The position numbers and the translations under genes are program-made. A stretch of DNA of 24,191 bases from Chloroflexota bacterium (GTDB lineage Bacteria > Chloroflexota > Dormibacteria > CF-121), in contig VBFX01000115.1 in NCBI GenBank assembly GCA_005889395.1, forward strand, positions 1 to 24,191. The letters are read 5' to 3'. Below the pieces are notes generated by a model, which saw nothing but the letters and a program-made list of their open reading frames with translations, searched no databases and was not told the origin of the DNA. Positions 1-7,618 of the stretch are shown one piece after another; positions within the stretch are counted from its first letter, which is position 1; every line of letters begins with the position of its first letter.

Positions 1-45
1 GAGGCCGGCGAACACCGTGCGGGCGCGCGGAGCAGCGGCCAGCAT
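1..45 (-). CDS. Start of an unidentified gene downstream of selB (partial)
   Basis: An ATG at 45-43 overlaps the selB stop codon in a TGATG arrangement, the same junction used between the M50 gene and selA. Fifteen codons are open to the window edge (MLAAAPRARTVFAGL). The overlap suggests translational coupling in the selA-selB operon. The fragment is too short to identify; the rest of the gene lies outside the window. Confidence 0.4.
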   Translation of the reverse strand, partial: MLAAAPRARTVFAGL

Positions 46-1934
46 CAGCCTCTCAGGATACGGTCGTCTCCGACCCGGCGCGTGATCTTTTGCGCATCCA
101 ACCACTCGAGCAAGGGAAGAACGTAGCGGCGGCTCGATCCCAGCACGTCGCGAGCGGCCGCCACCGTCAGCGTCCGGTGCTCGATGAGATGCCGCCGCAG
201 CCGGCCGACCGCATCGTCGTAGGCGGACCGGGCGAAGGCCGTATCCTCGTTGACGCGGACCACCCGACCATCGACGACCAGGTACTGGAGCAGCGCCGGC
301 GTCAGCCGGTAACGGCGAACGAGATCGGGCAATGGGGGTGGGTTGAACGGCTGTCCCTCGAGCTCGGCGACGAACGCGCCAATCGCCGCCTCCTGCTCCG
401 AGGTCAGCGTCGGGTGGTGATCCGCGGCCGCGACCTCACCGCCCTGCTCGACCACGGCCTGGTCGGCGGCGAGCACGGTGAGCAGCTCGGCAAACAGCTC
501 GGCGGGAATGCCGGTGCGGCTGCGCAGCTCCTCCTTCGGCATGCCGCGCCGCAGCGGTTGGGCTTCGTGATACACAGTCAGGACACTCAGCACACGTGTC
601 ATCAACTGCTCCCACTGCTGGCGGGTCAACCGGCGCGAGTTCAGCCGGCGCACGGCGCCGCGGTCGATGAGTGGCGCAAGGATCGTCTCCAGCTGCGCGG
701 CGGAGACACCGAGCCGGCCCGCCAGCTCGGTTTCCTTAAGGCCCCAAGGATGCTTGCCGAGCTCCAGGACCGCCGACGTGGCCGGGTCGGCGCGCTCGCG
801 GGCGGCGAGATCCTGGAGGACCGCGGGATCCCGGCGCCGGTGCCGGCGCGCCGCGCTGTCGACGATCACGCCCCCGGCCACCGTGGCGGTCGGTGAGGGA
901 ACCCGCAGGATGAAACGGTCGCCGTCGAGCGCGACCACGGGCTGCGTCGCGAAGAGCTGGACCCACCCGACCTCGCCGCCGCGAAGCTCATCGCTCTCGA
1001 GCAAGTTGAGCTCGATCATCACCTCGTTGGTCTCGTGATACATCTGCAGCTGCTGGTGGTGACGCAACGGCTGGACACCCGGCAACACGATCAGGCGCGC
1101 GTCCAGGCGACGGCTCGCCGGCAGTGTTCCGGGAAGTGCCAGCACATCGCCTCGACGAACCTCCGAATGGTCGAGCCCGCTGAGATTGACGGCCGTCCGG
1201 CTCCCCGGCCGGGCTTCCTCAACCGGCTGGTTGTGCTGCTGCAGGCCACGGATGCGGACGCGGCGGCCGGCCGGCAGAAGGGCGAGCTCGGCACCTTGCT
1301 GGAGCGCGCCACCAACGAGGGTCCCGGTGACGACCGTGCCGAATCCCGACATGGCAAACGAGCGATCGATGGGCAACCGCGGTCGACCAAGGTCGGGACG
1401 CGGGGCCGTTTTCGCGAGCTCCGCGTCGAGCGCCGTCCGAAGCTCGTCCAGGCCCGCGCCGGTGCTGCTCGACACGGCGACGATCGGCGCCTGGCGCAAC
1501 GAGCTCCCGGCGACCAGCGCCATGACGTCGTCGCGAACCAACCGCAGCCAGGCTTCGTCCACGAGGTCCGACTTGGTGAGTACGATCACACCGTGCTCGA
1601 TGCCGAGCAAGTCGATGATCGCGAGATGTTCGCGCGTCTGCGGCATCGGTCCCTCGTCGGCGGCGATCACCAACAGAACCGCATCCATCCCGTGAACGCC
1701 GGCGAGCATGTTCTTGAGAAAGCGCCGATGGCCCGGCACATCGACGATCCCAACCCGCCGCCCGCTGGGCAGCTGCATGTAGGCGAAGCCGAGGTCGATG
1801 GTCATGCCCCGGCGCTTCTCCTCCTCTAGCCGGTCCGGATCGATCTTCGTCAGTGCCAGCACCAGCGCGGACTTGCCGTGATCGATGTGACCAGCGGTCC
1901 CGACCACGAACGACCCTGGCTGCAGGCCGGTCAT
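45..1934 (-). CDS. selB: Selenocysteine-specific translation elongation factor SelB
   Basis: SelB is a GTPase that delivers Sec-tRNA(Sec) to the ribosome at recoded UGA codons. The 629-residue protein starts with an EF-Tu-like GTPase domain: P-loop GHIDHGKS at 15-22, RGMTID at 42-47, DVPGH at 65-69 and TKSD at 120-123. Beta-barrel domains follow, and then a long C-terminal region (about 380-629) that in the family is a series of winged helices binding the SECIS hairpin. The length fits bacterial SelB. The open frame extends further upstream, but the ATG at 1934 is chosen because it begins the conserved MTGL..VVGTAGHIDHGKS N-terminus and overlaps the selA stop by four bases (ATGA). With selA next door, the organism very probably makes selenoproteins. 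selD and the tRNA(Sec) gene are not in this window. Confidence 0.96.
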   Translation of the reverse strand: MTGLQPGSFVVGTAGHIDHGKSALVLALTKIDPDRLEEEKRRGMTIDLGFAYMQLPSGRRVGIVDVPGHRRFLKNMLAGVHGMDAVLLVIAADEGPMPQTREHLAIIDLLGIEHGVIVLTKSDLVDEAWLRLVRDDVMALVAGSSLRQAPIVAVSSSTGAGLDELRTALDAELAKTAPRPDLGRPRLPIDRSFAMSGFGTVVTGTLVGGALQQGAELALLPAGRRVRIRGLQQHNQPVEEARPGSRTAVNLSGLDHSEVRRGDVLALPGTLPASRRLDARLIVLPGVQPLRHHQQLQMYHETNEVMIELNLLESDELRGGEVGWVQLFATQPVVALDGDRFILRVPSPTATVAGGVIVDSAARRHRRRDPAVLQDLAARERADPATSAVLELGKHPWGLKETELAGRLGVSAAQLETILAPLIDRGAVRRLNSRRLTRQQWEQLMTRVLSVLTVYHEAQPLRRGMPKEELRSRTGIPAELFAELLTVLAADQAVVEQGGEVAAADHHPTLTSEQEAAIGAFVAELEGQPFNPPPLPDLVRRYRLTPALLQYLVVDGRVVRVNEDTAFARSAYDDAVGRLRRHLIEHRTLTVAAARDVLGSSRRYVLPLLEWLDAQKITRRVGDDRILRG

Positions 1935-3283
1935 GCCAGCGCCGCGATCACCGCCTCGACGATGACGTCGTCTTCGCCGGGCAGGACGGTGCGCGGATCG
2001 AGGAGGACGCGCTCTTCGACGATTCGTCCGATGACCGGCGGCTCGTGCTCGCGCAGACGGCGTAGCAGGTCGGCGGCGCCGCGGCGCCGCGGCGTGATGG
2101 CGAGCGCCGTCGTCGGCAGCCGCTCGCCCGGGAGCGAGCCGCCGCCCACCGTCGACTCCGCGGCGACGATTTCGGCCAAAGCTCCACGCTCCGTCAGCCG
2201 GCTTAGCCACGCCCTGGCACGAGCGGCAATCGATTCGGCCGATGCGCCCAGCATCTCCCAGATTGGCAGGCCGGCAATCGACTGGGTCAAGTAGAGGTCG
2301 AGGGTGGCGATGAGAGCCGCGAGCGTCATCTTGTCGACGCGGACGGCCCGAGCCAGAGGGTGCTTCATCACGCGGTCCACGAGCGCCGCGCTGCCCAGCA
2401 ACAGCCCTGCCTGCGGCCCGCCCAGCAGCTTGTCGGCACTGCAGGCCACGAGATCCGCTCCCGACAGCAGGCTGTCCTGGATGCGGGGTTCTTCGGCCAG
2501 TCCATAGGCGGCAGTCTCGAGGAGCGCGCCGCTTCCCAGGTCGTGAAGGAGCAGCAGCTGATGTTGCCGGGCGATGGTTGCGAGGTCCTTGAGCTCCACG
2601 GTTTCGGTGAAGCCGATCACCTGGAAGTTGCTGGCGTGCACCTTCATGATGACGGCGGTGCGGGGGGTGATCGCCGCGGCGTAATCCTCGGCTCGGGTGC
2701 GGTTGGTGGTGCCGACCTCAACCATGCGCGCGCCGGAAAGGCGCATGACATCCGGCATCCTGAAACCGCCGCCAATCTCGACCAGCTCGCCACGCGCCAC
2801 GATGACCTCCTTGCCCTTCGCCAGGGCCGTCAGCATCAAGAGCACCGCCGCGGCGCAATTGTTGACAACCGCCGCCCCTTCCGCGCCCGACAGATGGCGC
2901 AAGAGATCGGCGGCCAGATCGTGCCGCCGGCCCCGCCGGCCGGTCTGTGGGTCGAACTCGAGGGTCGAGTACCGACCCGCGATGGCGGCGGCCGCTTCGG
3001 CCGCGGCTGGTGCCAGGGGCGCCCGGCCGAGGTTCGTGTGAAGGATCACGCCAGTGGCATTGACGACCGGTCGCAGTCGGGGACGCCGCAACTCCTGGAT
3101 GACGCGCTCGATGGCCGACCAGCGTGCGTCAGGTTGCGCGATTGCCCCGGTACGACGCTCCTCGTCGATCACACGCTGCACGGCGAACCGCACCAGGGGC
3201 CGTCCGTGCGACGCGATCATCGCGCTCGCCTCCGGCGCTTCGAGTAGCTGGTGAACGCTGGGAAGCGCCCGGAGCGTGTCCAT
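1931..3283 (-). CDS. selA: L-seryl-tRNA(Sec) selenium transferase SelA
   Basis: SelA is a pyridoxal-phosphate enzyme that converts Ser-tRNA(Sec) to Sec-tRNA(Sec) using selenophosphate. The 450-residue protein has the family N-terminal region (LPSVHQLLE near 7-15), the VVNATGVILHTNLGRAPL segment (73-90) and the PLP-lysine motif SADKLLGGPQAG with K285. Its length matches bacterial SelA. The ATG at 3283 overlaps the TGA of the upstream protease gene (TGATG). A TTG one codon upstream (3286) is a less likely start. The gene ends in a four-base overlap with selB, so M50-selA-selB is one translationally coupled operon. No unusual residues were seen. Confidence 0.96.
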   Translation of the reverse strand: MDTLRALPSVHQLLEAPEASAMIASHGRPLVRFAVQRVIDEERRTGAIAQPDARWSAIERVIQELRRPRLRPVVNATGVILHTNLGRAPLAPAAAEAAAAIAGRYSTLEFDPQTGRRGRRHDLAADLLRHLSGAEGAAVVNNCAAAVLLMLTALAKGKEVIVARGELVEIGGGFRMPDVMRLSGARMVEVGTTNRTRAEDYAAAITPRTAVIMKVHASNFQVIGFTETVELKDLATIARQHQLLLLHDLGSGALLETAAYGLAEEPRIQDSLLSGADLVACSADKLLGGPQAGLLLGSAALVDRVMKHPLARAVRVDKMTLAALIATLDLYLTQSIAGLPIWEMLGASAESIAARARAWLSRLTERGALAEIVAAESTVGGGSLPGERLPTTALAITPRRRGAADLLRRLREHEPPVIGRIVEERVLLDPRTVLPGEDDVIVEAVIAALA

Positions 3284-3948
3284 CAAAAACCTATGGGTCG
3301 GATACTGCTGCCGAGGAGCACGTGCGAGACCGGATCGTAGAAGAGGTCGAAGAGACTGGAGCTGCGAAGCACAAAGGGCGCAAAGAGGACGACGAGGACG
3401 GCGACGACCAGGATGGTTTGCCGGCTGGCATCGACCCTGAAGAAGAATCTCGAATAACGCCGCCGAAAGAGCGCGCCGAGGATGTTGTAGCCATCGAGAC
3501 CCGGGATCGGAATGATGTTGACGACCGCCAGCACCACGGTGAAGTAGAACGCGACCAGGATCAGCTGGAAGAGGGGTGAGTCAAAGCCAACATACCCGGA
3601 GGCCAACAGCAGCTTCAGCGGGATCGAAAGCGCGATGGCGACCAGCAAGCTGGCCAGCGGCCCGGCGAGCCACACGAGCGCCGGGTCGAGGCTGGTGCGC
3701 ATTCGGTAGGGGTTGAGGCGAAGCGGCCGGCCCCAACCGAAATAAATGAAGAAGACGACCAGGGTGCCCAATGGATCGAGGTGATGGCGAGGATCAAGCG
3801 ATAGCCGGCCGTCGAGTCGTGGTGTCTGGTCACCGCGCGCGACGGCGACGGCGGCATGCGCCACCTCGTGCGCGACCAGGCCAAGCATGAGCGCCGGCAC
3901 GAGGTAGAGCGCGTTGATGATGAACCGGCCCGGATCGCTGAGCAGCAC
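3283..3948 (-). CDS. Site-2-protease-type M50 zinc metalloprotease
   Basis: This 221-residue integral membrane protein has the intramembrane zinc protease motif HEVAH (H27, E28, H31) in its first helix. The second motif, NIIPIPGLDG, places the third zinc ligand at D152. At least five hydrophobic segments are visible (about 10-37, 60-72, 90-116, 126-147 and 175-192). No PDZ or CBS domain is present, so it belongs to the compact single-domain group of M50 enzymes. The substrate cannot be inferred. The start is GTG at 3948; an in-frame stop lies at 3964-3966 and no other start codon falls between. It is the first gene of the selA-selB operon, just downstream of the bactofilin terminator, so a promoter should lie in the 27 bases before it or read through from upstream. 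Confidence 0.9.
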   Translation of the reverse strand: MLLSDPGRFIINALYLVPALMLGLVAHEVAHAAVAVARGDQTPRLDGRLSLDPRHHLDPLGTLVVFFIYFGWGRPLRLNPYRMRTSLDPALVWLAGPLASLLVAIALSIPLKLLLASGYVGFDSPLFQLILVAFYFTVVLAVVNIIPIPGLDGYNILGALFRRRYSRFFFRVDASRQTILVVAVLVVLFAPFVLRSSSLFDLFYDPVSHVLLGSSIRPIGF

Positions 3949-3974
3949 GACGGTAGTAAGTATTCACCAAAAGC

Positions 3975-3999
3975 AAAAAGGCCCGGACGACTCCGGGCC
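3975..3999 (-). terminator. Intrinsic terminator after the bactofilin gene
   Basis: A perfect 8-bp GC-rich stem (GGCCCGGA at 3980-3987 with TCCGGGCC at 3992-3999) closes a four-base loop. On the minus strand it is followed directly by five T residues (3979-3975) and then GCTTTT. It lies 26 bases past the bactofilin stop codon and before the M50-selA-selB operon. It separates the two units. Confidence 0.9.
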
Positions 4000-4025
4000 C
4001 TGATGAACGAATGAAACCCGGCGGG

Positions 4026-4439
4026 TCAGGCGGCGGCGCCAGCCTCCATGCGGACTCCCACCGAAACGGTGGAGGCCGCCGATTCCTCGGCATGGACGGC
4101 GCTCTTGCCGCGGAGGATGCCGCCCTCGTCGATGATGAGCGAACCGACGACGATGTCGCCGAAGACTTTGCCGGTGGCCAGGATCTCGAGGCGACCCGTG
4201 GTGTTCACGTTGCCCTGGATCGTCCCGCCGACCACGACATTGCGGCCGGTGACGTTGCCCTTGACCCGGCCGTGCTCGCCGACTGACAGGTCACCTTCGG
4301 TTGTTAGGTCGCCGTTCATTTCGCCGTCGAACCGGATGTTGGACGTGGACTGCAGCCGGCCCTCGAGCTTGATCTGGTTGCTCAGCACCGTCTCAGCAAC
4401 GATGGGAGCGGCTTCGCGCGGGGATCTCTTGTCGAACAC
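4026..4439 (-). CDS. Bactofilin (polymer-forming cytoskeletal protein)
   Basis: Bactofilins assemble into filaments without nucleotide and scaffold cell-wall or morphogenetic proteins at the inner membrane. The 137-residue protein has a short disordered head (about 1-20) and a central beta-helix core (about 20-115). The core is built from repeated short strands with G-x-V/I spacing, such as GRLQSTSNIRFDG, GDLSVGEHGRVKGNV and GRLEILATGKVFGDI. A short tail follows. The start is GTG at 4439, preceded on the minus strand by an AGGAGG ribosome binding site at 4445-4450. It lies downstream of a small proline-rich membrane protein gene and is closed by its own terminator. Confidence 0.93.
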   Translation of the reverse strand: MFDKRSPREAAPIVAETVLSNQIKLEGRLQSTSNIRFDGEMNGDLTTEGDLSVGEHGRVKGNVTGRNVVVGGTIQGNVNTTGRLEILATGKVFGDIVVGSLIIDEGGILRGKSAVHAEESAASTVSVGVRMEAGAAA

Positions 4440-4517
4440 GGGAAACCTCCTGACAAGTTGTTAGCGTCTTGTGCCAGAACGGTTACGCGATCGCCTTTCT
4501 TGCTGCCCTCGAAAAGG

Positions 4518-4877
4518 TCACGCCTGGAGCAAACTGCGCAGGACGATCGAGCCGGCGATCAGCAGCACGAACATCAAGCCCGCCGTGATCGCGATCCGCC
4601 GCAGGTCGGAGCGGAAATAGGGCACCCGTTCCAAGGGGATCGCGGCGTCCTCCGCGGGCAGCGGGCCGGCCTGTTGCCGGCCGCGCGTACGGGGTAGCGG
4701 CCTGGGAAGGGGTGCCAGGCCGGCAGCGGCGCTGGGTGAAGCCTGGGTCGGCTGTCCGGGCTGGTTGGGTTGCGAGGGGGCGGCCGGCGGCATCCCGGCC
4801 GGGCGAGCGGCACGGCCCGCACCGGACGATCCGCGCTGGGGCTTCCTGAGCTGCGAGCGTCTGTTCTTACGGGACAT
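4518..4877 (-). CDS. Small proline-rich single-pass membrane protein, unknown function
   Basis: This 119-residue protein is not recognised. It begins with a strongly basic stretch (MSRKNRRSQLRKPQR), continues with a long Pro/Ala/Gln-rich low-complexity linker (about 20-75) and ends with one hydrophobic helix (about 95-117). It would therefore be tail-anchored with a disordered cytoplasmic part. The open frame runs 59 codons further upstream into the structured-RNA region. The ATG at 4877 was chosen because the upstream part has no family character and overlaps the putative RNA gene. It precedes the bactofilin gene by 78 bases on the same strand, so a shared role at the membrane is possible but not shown. 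Confidence 0.65.
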   Translation of the reverse strand: MSRKNRRSQLRKPQRGSSGAGRAARPAGMPPAAPSQPNQPGQPTQASPSAAAGLAPLPRPLPRTRGRQQAGPLPAEDAAIPLERVPYFRSDLRRIAITAGLMFVLLIAGSIVLRSLLQA

Positions 4878-4923
4878 ATGCTGGGTACGCGCAGTGGAGT
4901 TTAGCGCGAACGTGGAAAAGCGC

Positions 4924-4952
4924 TTGACACGTCCAACGGGCTGTGGTACAAA
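4924..4952 (+). promoter_or_regulatory. Sigma70-type promoter, plus strand
   Basis: A perfect -35 box TTGACA (4924-4929), a 17-base spacer and the -10 box TACAAA (4947-4952) lie on the plus strand, where no plus-strand protein gene follows. The expected transcription start is near 4959, exactly where a two-hairpin structure begins. Confidence 0.65.
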
Positions 4953-4958
4953 CTCCCC

Positions 4959-5067
4959 CGGGTACAACATATAGCGTGTACCCGAAGCCGCGAGCCAACA
5001 AGGGCCAGATCCCTGCAGCCGTCCTGCCATCGCCGCTGCAATGCCCCTCCTCATCTGGTCCTTGTTG
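4959..5067 (+). ncRNA. Putative structured small RNA, class unknown
   Basis: Two hairpins follow the promoter at 4924-4952. Hairpin A pairs 4959-4966 with 4977-4984 (8 bp, 10-base loop). Hairpin B pairs 4996-5010 with 5053-5067 (15 bp, one G-U pair), encloses an inner 6-bp stem (5014-5019 with 5035-5040) and has an asymmetric internal loop of 3 and 12 bases. The single non-Watson-Crick pair is G-U when read on plus but C-A on minus, which favours plus-strand transcription. The sequence was compared by eye with SRP RNA, 6S, tmRNA and common riboswitch cores and matched none. It ends six bases before the convergent lipM-like stop codon, so its 3' end could also serve or antagonise that transcript. 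No strong U-tract follows (GAGTTTCT). Confidence 0.45.
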
Positions 5068-5072
5068 AGTTT

Positions 5073-5906
5073 CTAGGCGAAGGCCGACACTAGACGCTCC
5101 GTCCAGCGGGCCGACTGATACTTCGCGCGGGCGAGGACCCGCGCCGCCTCCTCCTCCTCGGGCTGGAGTGGGACCTGGGCCAGACCGACGCCAAACCCCG
5201 CGGCGAAGGCCGCGCCGATCGCGGAGGAGATCGGGCCCGGATCGGTCACGCCCAGCTCCGCAAGGCCGGCCACCCCCTCCTCGAGGCCCCGCGAGCCGCT
5301 GCCATCGGTCCGGTGCAGACACGCCAGCAGCTTGTCGATGCGAGGCTCGATCAGGATGCTGCCGTGCTGCAGGAGGCCGCCGCCACGCCGCGTCTGGGCG
5401 CTGCCGACCAGTTTGCGCCCATGCAGCAGGATCTCGTGGGCGGAGGGGCGATCGAAACAGACCGGGCCGTGCGCGGCGGAGCTGCCCGGTGACTCGGGGG
5501 CGAGCGTGGCCGGGACACCCAGCCGCCGCAGCCCGTCCTGCAAGGCAAGGCTGAGCCGGTAGTAGGAGGGCAGCACACCGCCATCCTGCCCGAGCACCGA
5601 TGCGGGCAGCGCAATGCTGTAGGTGAGCTCGCGGTCGTGCAGGATAGCGCGTCCCCCGGTGGGCCGTCTGACCACCTCGACGCCGAGCGCCCGGCAACCA
5701 TCAATGTCGACAACGTCGAACGGCTGGAAATAGCCGAGCGAGAGGCAGGGTGGCGTCCACGCATAGAAGCGAAGCGTGGGCGGCGCTGTGCCAGCGGCAA
5801 CACCGTCGAGGAGCACCTCGTCGACGGCCATGTTCCAGGCACCGCTGGCCGGTTTATCGAGCAGCAGCCGCCAGCCGTCAGACGTTGAAGCGGAAGAGCG
5901 AGACAT
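5073..5906 (-). CDS. Octanoyl/lipoyl protein transferase, LipM-like
   Basis: This is a biotin/lipoate protein ligase-fold enzyme that attaches octanoyl or lipoyl groups to lipoyl domains such as GcvH and the E2 subunits. The 277-residue protein has the signature RRPTGGRAILHD (80-91) and GRKLVGSAQTRR with K165. The region VCFDRPSAHE places Cys150 where LipM octanoyltransferases have their catalytic cysteine, so LipM is favoured over ATP-dependent LplA. It lacks the separate C-terminal accessory domain of LplA. The ATG at 5906 overlaps the ychF stop by 29 bases. It is the last gene of the ssb-smORF-ychF operon. The main uncertainty is octanoyltransferase versus ligase. Confidence 0.85.
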   Translation of the reverse strand: MSRSSASTSDGWRLLLDKPASGAWNMAVDEVLLDGVAAGTAPPTLRFYAWTPPCLSLGYFQPFDVVDIDGCRALGVEVVRRPTGGRAILHDRELTYSIALPASVLGQDGGVLPSYYRLSLALQDGLRRLGVPATLAPESPGSSAAHGPVCFDRPSAHEILLHGRKLVGSAQTRRGGGLLQHGSILIEPRIDKLLACLHRTDGSGSRGLEEGVAGLAELGVTDPGPISSAIGAAFAAGFGVGLAQVPLQPEEEEAARVLARAKYQSARWTERLVSAFA

Positions 5907-6975
5907 CGCCGTCCTTCATTACATAGTCGCGGCCTTCGAGCCGCACCTTTCCGCGTTCGCGAGCGGCGGCGTAGGATCCCGCCGCGATTAGGTCATCGTA
6001 GGCGACGATCTCGGCCTTGATGAACCCACGCTCGATGTCGCTGTGGATGACGCCCGCGGCTTCGGGCGCCCTGGCCCCCTGGCGAACCGTCCAGGCCCGC
6101 ACCTCAGGATCGCCGGCAGTTAGAAAGGTGACGAGGTTCAGTAAGCGATAGGCGGCGTGGATGAACGTCGGCAGTGCTGCCTCTTTCAGGCCGGCGTCTT
6201 CGAGGAACACCGCGGCCTCCTCGTCCGGTAATTCGCGGATCTCCGCCTCCAGCCGTGCGGAGAGCGGGATGACCTCGGCATGCTCGGCGCTGGCTTCGTC
6301 GCGCAGCGATTGCAGCTCCGCGGTGTCCTTGCCGATCTGATCCTCACCGATGTTGGCGACGTAGAGCACCGGCTTGGCGGTGAGAAAGGAGAAGCTCTTG
6401 AGCAGCTTGGCCTGCTCGGGGTCGAAGCTCATGGTGCGGATCGGCTTGCCCTCATCGAGGTGAGCGGCCAGCCGGTCGAGCACCTCCAGCTCCTCCTTCT
6501 CCTTGGCACCAGGCTTGAGACGCGTGGTCCCGGCAATCTTCTCCCGCCGCTTGTTGACCACGTCGAGATCGGCCAGCGCCAGCTCGAGATTGACCATTGC
6601 CATGTCACGGCGCGGGTCCAGCTTGTTGTCGACATGCTGGACGTTCGGATCGCTGAAGGCGCGCACCACCATGGCGAGCGCGTCGAGCTCGCGGATGTTG
6701 GAGAGAAACTGGTTGCCCATCCCCTCGCCGCGGCTGGCTCCCGCCACCAGCCCCGCGACGTCGACGAACTTCATCACCGTGGGCGTGACTTTCTTGGGTT
6801 TGTACATCTGTGCCAACACGTCGAGCCGCTTGTCCGGCACTTCGACCATCGCGGTGTTCGGCTCGACCGTGCTGAAGGCGTAGGAGGCGACGCCCGCGCC
6901 CGCCCTCGTCAGTGCATTGAACAACGTCGTTTTGCCGACGTTGGGCAAGCCGACGATACCGACGCCGAGCGTCAT
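5878..6975 (-). CDS. ychF: Ribosome-binding ATPase YchF (OLA1 family)
   Basis: YchF is a conserved Obg-family P-loop NTPase that prefers ATP and binds ribosomes. The 365-residue protein shows GLPNVGKT (9-16), the G3-type DVAGL (72-76) and the altered specificity motif NIGE (208-211) in place of NKxD, which explains ATP preference in the family. The C-terminal TGS domain (about 280-365) includes VTFLTAGDPEVRAWTV and the conserved ending VSLFRFNV. Length is standard. The start is ATG at 6975, 12 bases after the upstream 46-codon gene, so both are probably cotranscribed with ssb. Confidence 0.97.
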   Translation of the reverse strand: MTLGVGIVGLPNVGKTTLFNALTRAGAGVASYAFSTVEPNTAMVEVPDKRLDVLAQMYKPKKVTPTVMKFVDVAGLVAGASRGEGMGNQFLSNIRELDALAMVVRAFSDPNVQHVDNKLDPRRDMAMVNLELALADLDVVNKRREKIAGTTRLKPGAKEKEELEVLDRLAAHLDEGKPIRTMSFDPEQAKLLKSFSFLTAKPVLYVANIGEDQIGKDTAELQSLRDEASAEHAEVIPLSARLEAEIRELPDEEAAVFLEDAGLKEAALPTFIHAAYRLLNLVTFLTAGDPEVRAWTVRQGARAPEAAGVIHSDIERGFIKAEIVAYDDLIAAGSYAAARERGKVRLEGRDYVMKDGDVSLFRFNV

Positions 6976-6987
6976 TGCTACGCGATC

Positions 6988-7128
6988 TTAATAGCTCAGG
7001 TAATCGTCGACCTCCATGGGGTCGGGACGGAATCCACGGTCTGGAACCAGGTAGCCGAGCTCCTCGCTGGTCTCGTCGTAGTAGGTCGGGTCGTCGGGGT
7101 CATAGGGATGCGGTTCGGGGATCGTCAT
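6988..7128 (-). CDS. Small acidic protein of 46 residues between ssb and ychF
   Basis: This short gene starts at ATG 7128 and ends at TAA 6990-6988. The protein runs MTIPEPHPYDPDDP... to ...EVDDYLSY and is rich in Asp, Glu, Pro and Tyr, with almost no basic residues. A ribosome binding site GGAGAGG lies seven bases before the ATG on the minus strand. The gaps to ssb and ychF are 12 bases each, so it fits exactly into the operon without overlaps. The codons favour G or C at the third position like the neighbours. I do not recognise a family. The composition suggests a disordered protein, possibly a binding partner. An ordinary spacer would be unlikely to keep frame, start and ribosome site together. 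Confidence 0.75.
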   Translation of the reverse strand: MTIPEPHPYDPDDPTYYDETSEELGYLVPDRGFRPDPMEVDDYLSY

Positions 7129-7140
7129 GTTGTCCTCTCC

Positions 7141-7518
7141 TCAGGCGGTGACCGGCTCGGCGGAAGGCTGACCGTTTTCGACGGGGCTCTCGGGCTTCGG
7201 ACTCAGCATCTTCATCTGGTCCATGACGACCTCGGTGGTGTAGCGGCGCAGTCCGTCCTTGCCGTCCCATTCGTGACTGCGCAGCCTGCCTTCGGCATAG
7301 ATCAACTTGCCACGGGTCAAGAACTCCTGGCAGATCGACGCCAGCCGGTCGAAGGCGACCAGCGAGTGATACTGAACGTCCTCCTGCCGGTTTCCGTCAT
7401 CGTCCTTCGAGTAGCTGTTGGTCGCCAGCCGGAGCTTGGCGATCGTCAGTCCTTTGGGACTGACGACGATTTCTGGGTCGCGAGTCAGGCGGCCGACGAG
7501 GATGACGCGGTTGACCAT
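7141..7518 (-). CDS. ssb: Single-stranded DNA-binding protein
   Basis: SSB coats single-stranded DNA during replication, repair and uptake. The 125-residue protein has a full OB-fold domain (about 1-105): MVNRVILVGRLTRDPEI, then the LRLATNSY strand, YHSLVAFDRLA, and GKLIYAEGRLRSHEWDG. The tail (about 106-125) is very short and ends QPSAEPVTA, so the acidic DDDIPF-type tip that recruits partner proteins in most bacterial SSBs is missing. The ATG at 7518 is preceded by AAGGGAGAAG. It is the first gene of the operon with a 46-aa acidic protein, ychF and a lipM-like gene, not in the usual rpsF-ssb-rpsR setting. A second SSB elsewhere in the genome is possible. Confidence 0.93.
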   Translation of the reverse strand: MVNRVILVGRLTRDPEIVVSPKGLTIAKLRLATNSYSKDDDGNRQEDVQYHSLVAFDRLASICQEFLTRGKLIYAEGRLRSHEWDGKDGLRRYTTEVVMDQMKMLSPKPESPVENGQPSAEPVTA

Positions 7519-7551
7519 GTGCTTCTCCCTTTGTTGTAAGCCCCCACCCTG

Positions 7552-7602
7552 CCCTCCCCCGCAAGCGGGGAGGGTCTAATAAGCGCCTCCCATACGGGGA
7601 GG
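7552..7602. repeat. Pair of GGGGAGG-type hairpins, REP-like
   Basis: Two inverted repeats with the same core lie between the M23 gene and ssb. One pairs CCCTCCCC (7552-7559) with GGGGAGGG (7567-7574); the other pairs CCTCCC (7586-7591) with GGGAGG (7597-7602). Neither is followed by a T-tract on either strand, so they are not classic terminators. The sequence looks like dispersed REP-type palindromes of GC-rich genomes. A related partial element is found inside the GH31 gene. Confidence 0.6.
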
Positions 7603-7618
7603 AAGTGACGGTCGTGCG

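Noticed and set aside
736..1829. Long open frames on both strands inside selB
   Set aside because: High GC makes antisense and shifted frames open; they have Arg/Ala/Pro-rich composition and no domain, while selB covers the region fully.
4878..5054. Upstream extension of the Pro-rich membrane protein
   Set aside because: The extension lacks a ribosome binding site and overlaps a structured region with a promoter on the opposite strand.
4959..5067. Known RNA classes (SRP RNA, tRNA-Sec, T-box, common riboswitches)
   Set aside because: No GGAA-type SRP loop, no T-arm, no riboswitch core motif could be recognised by eye.
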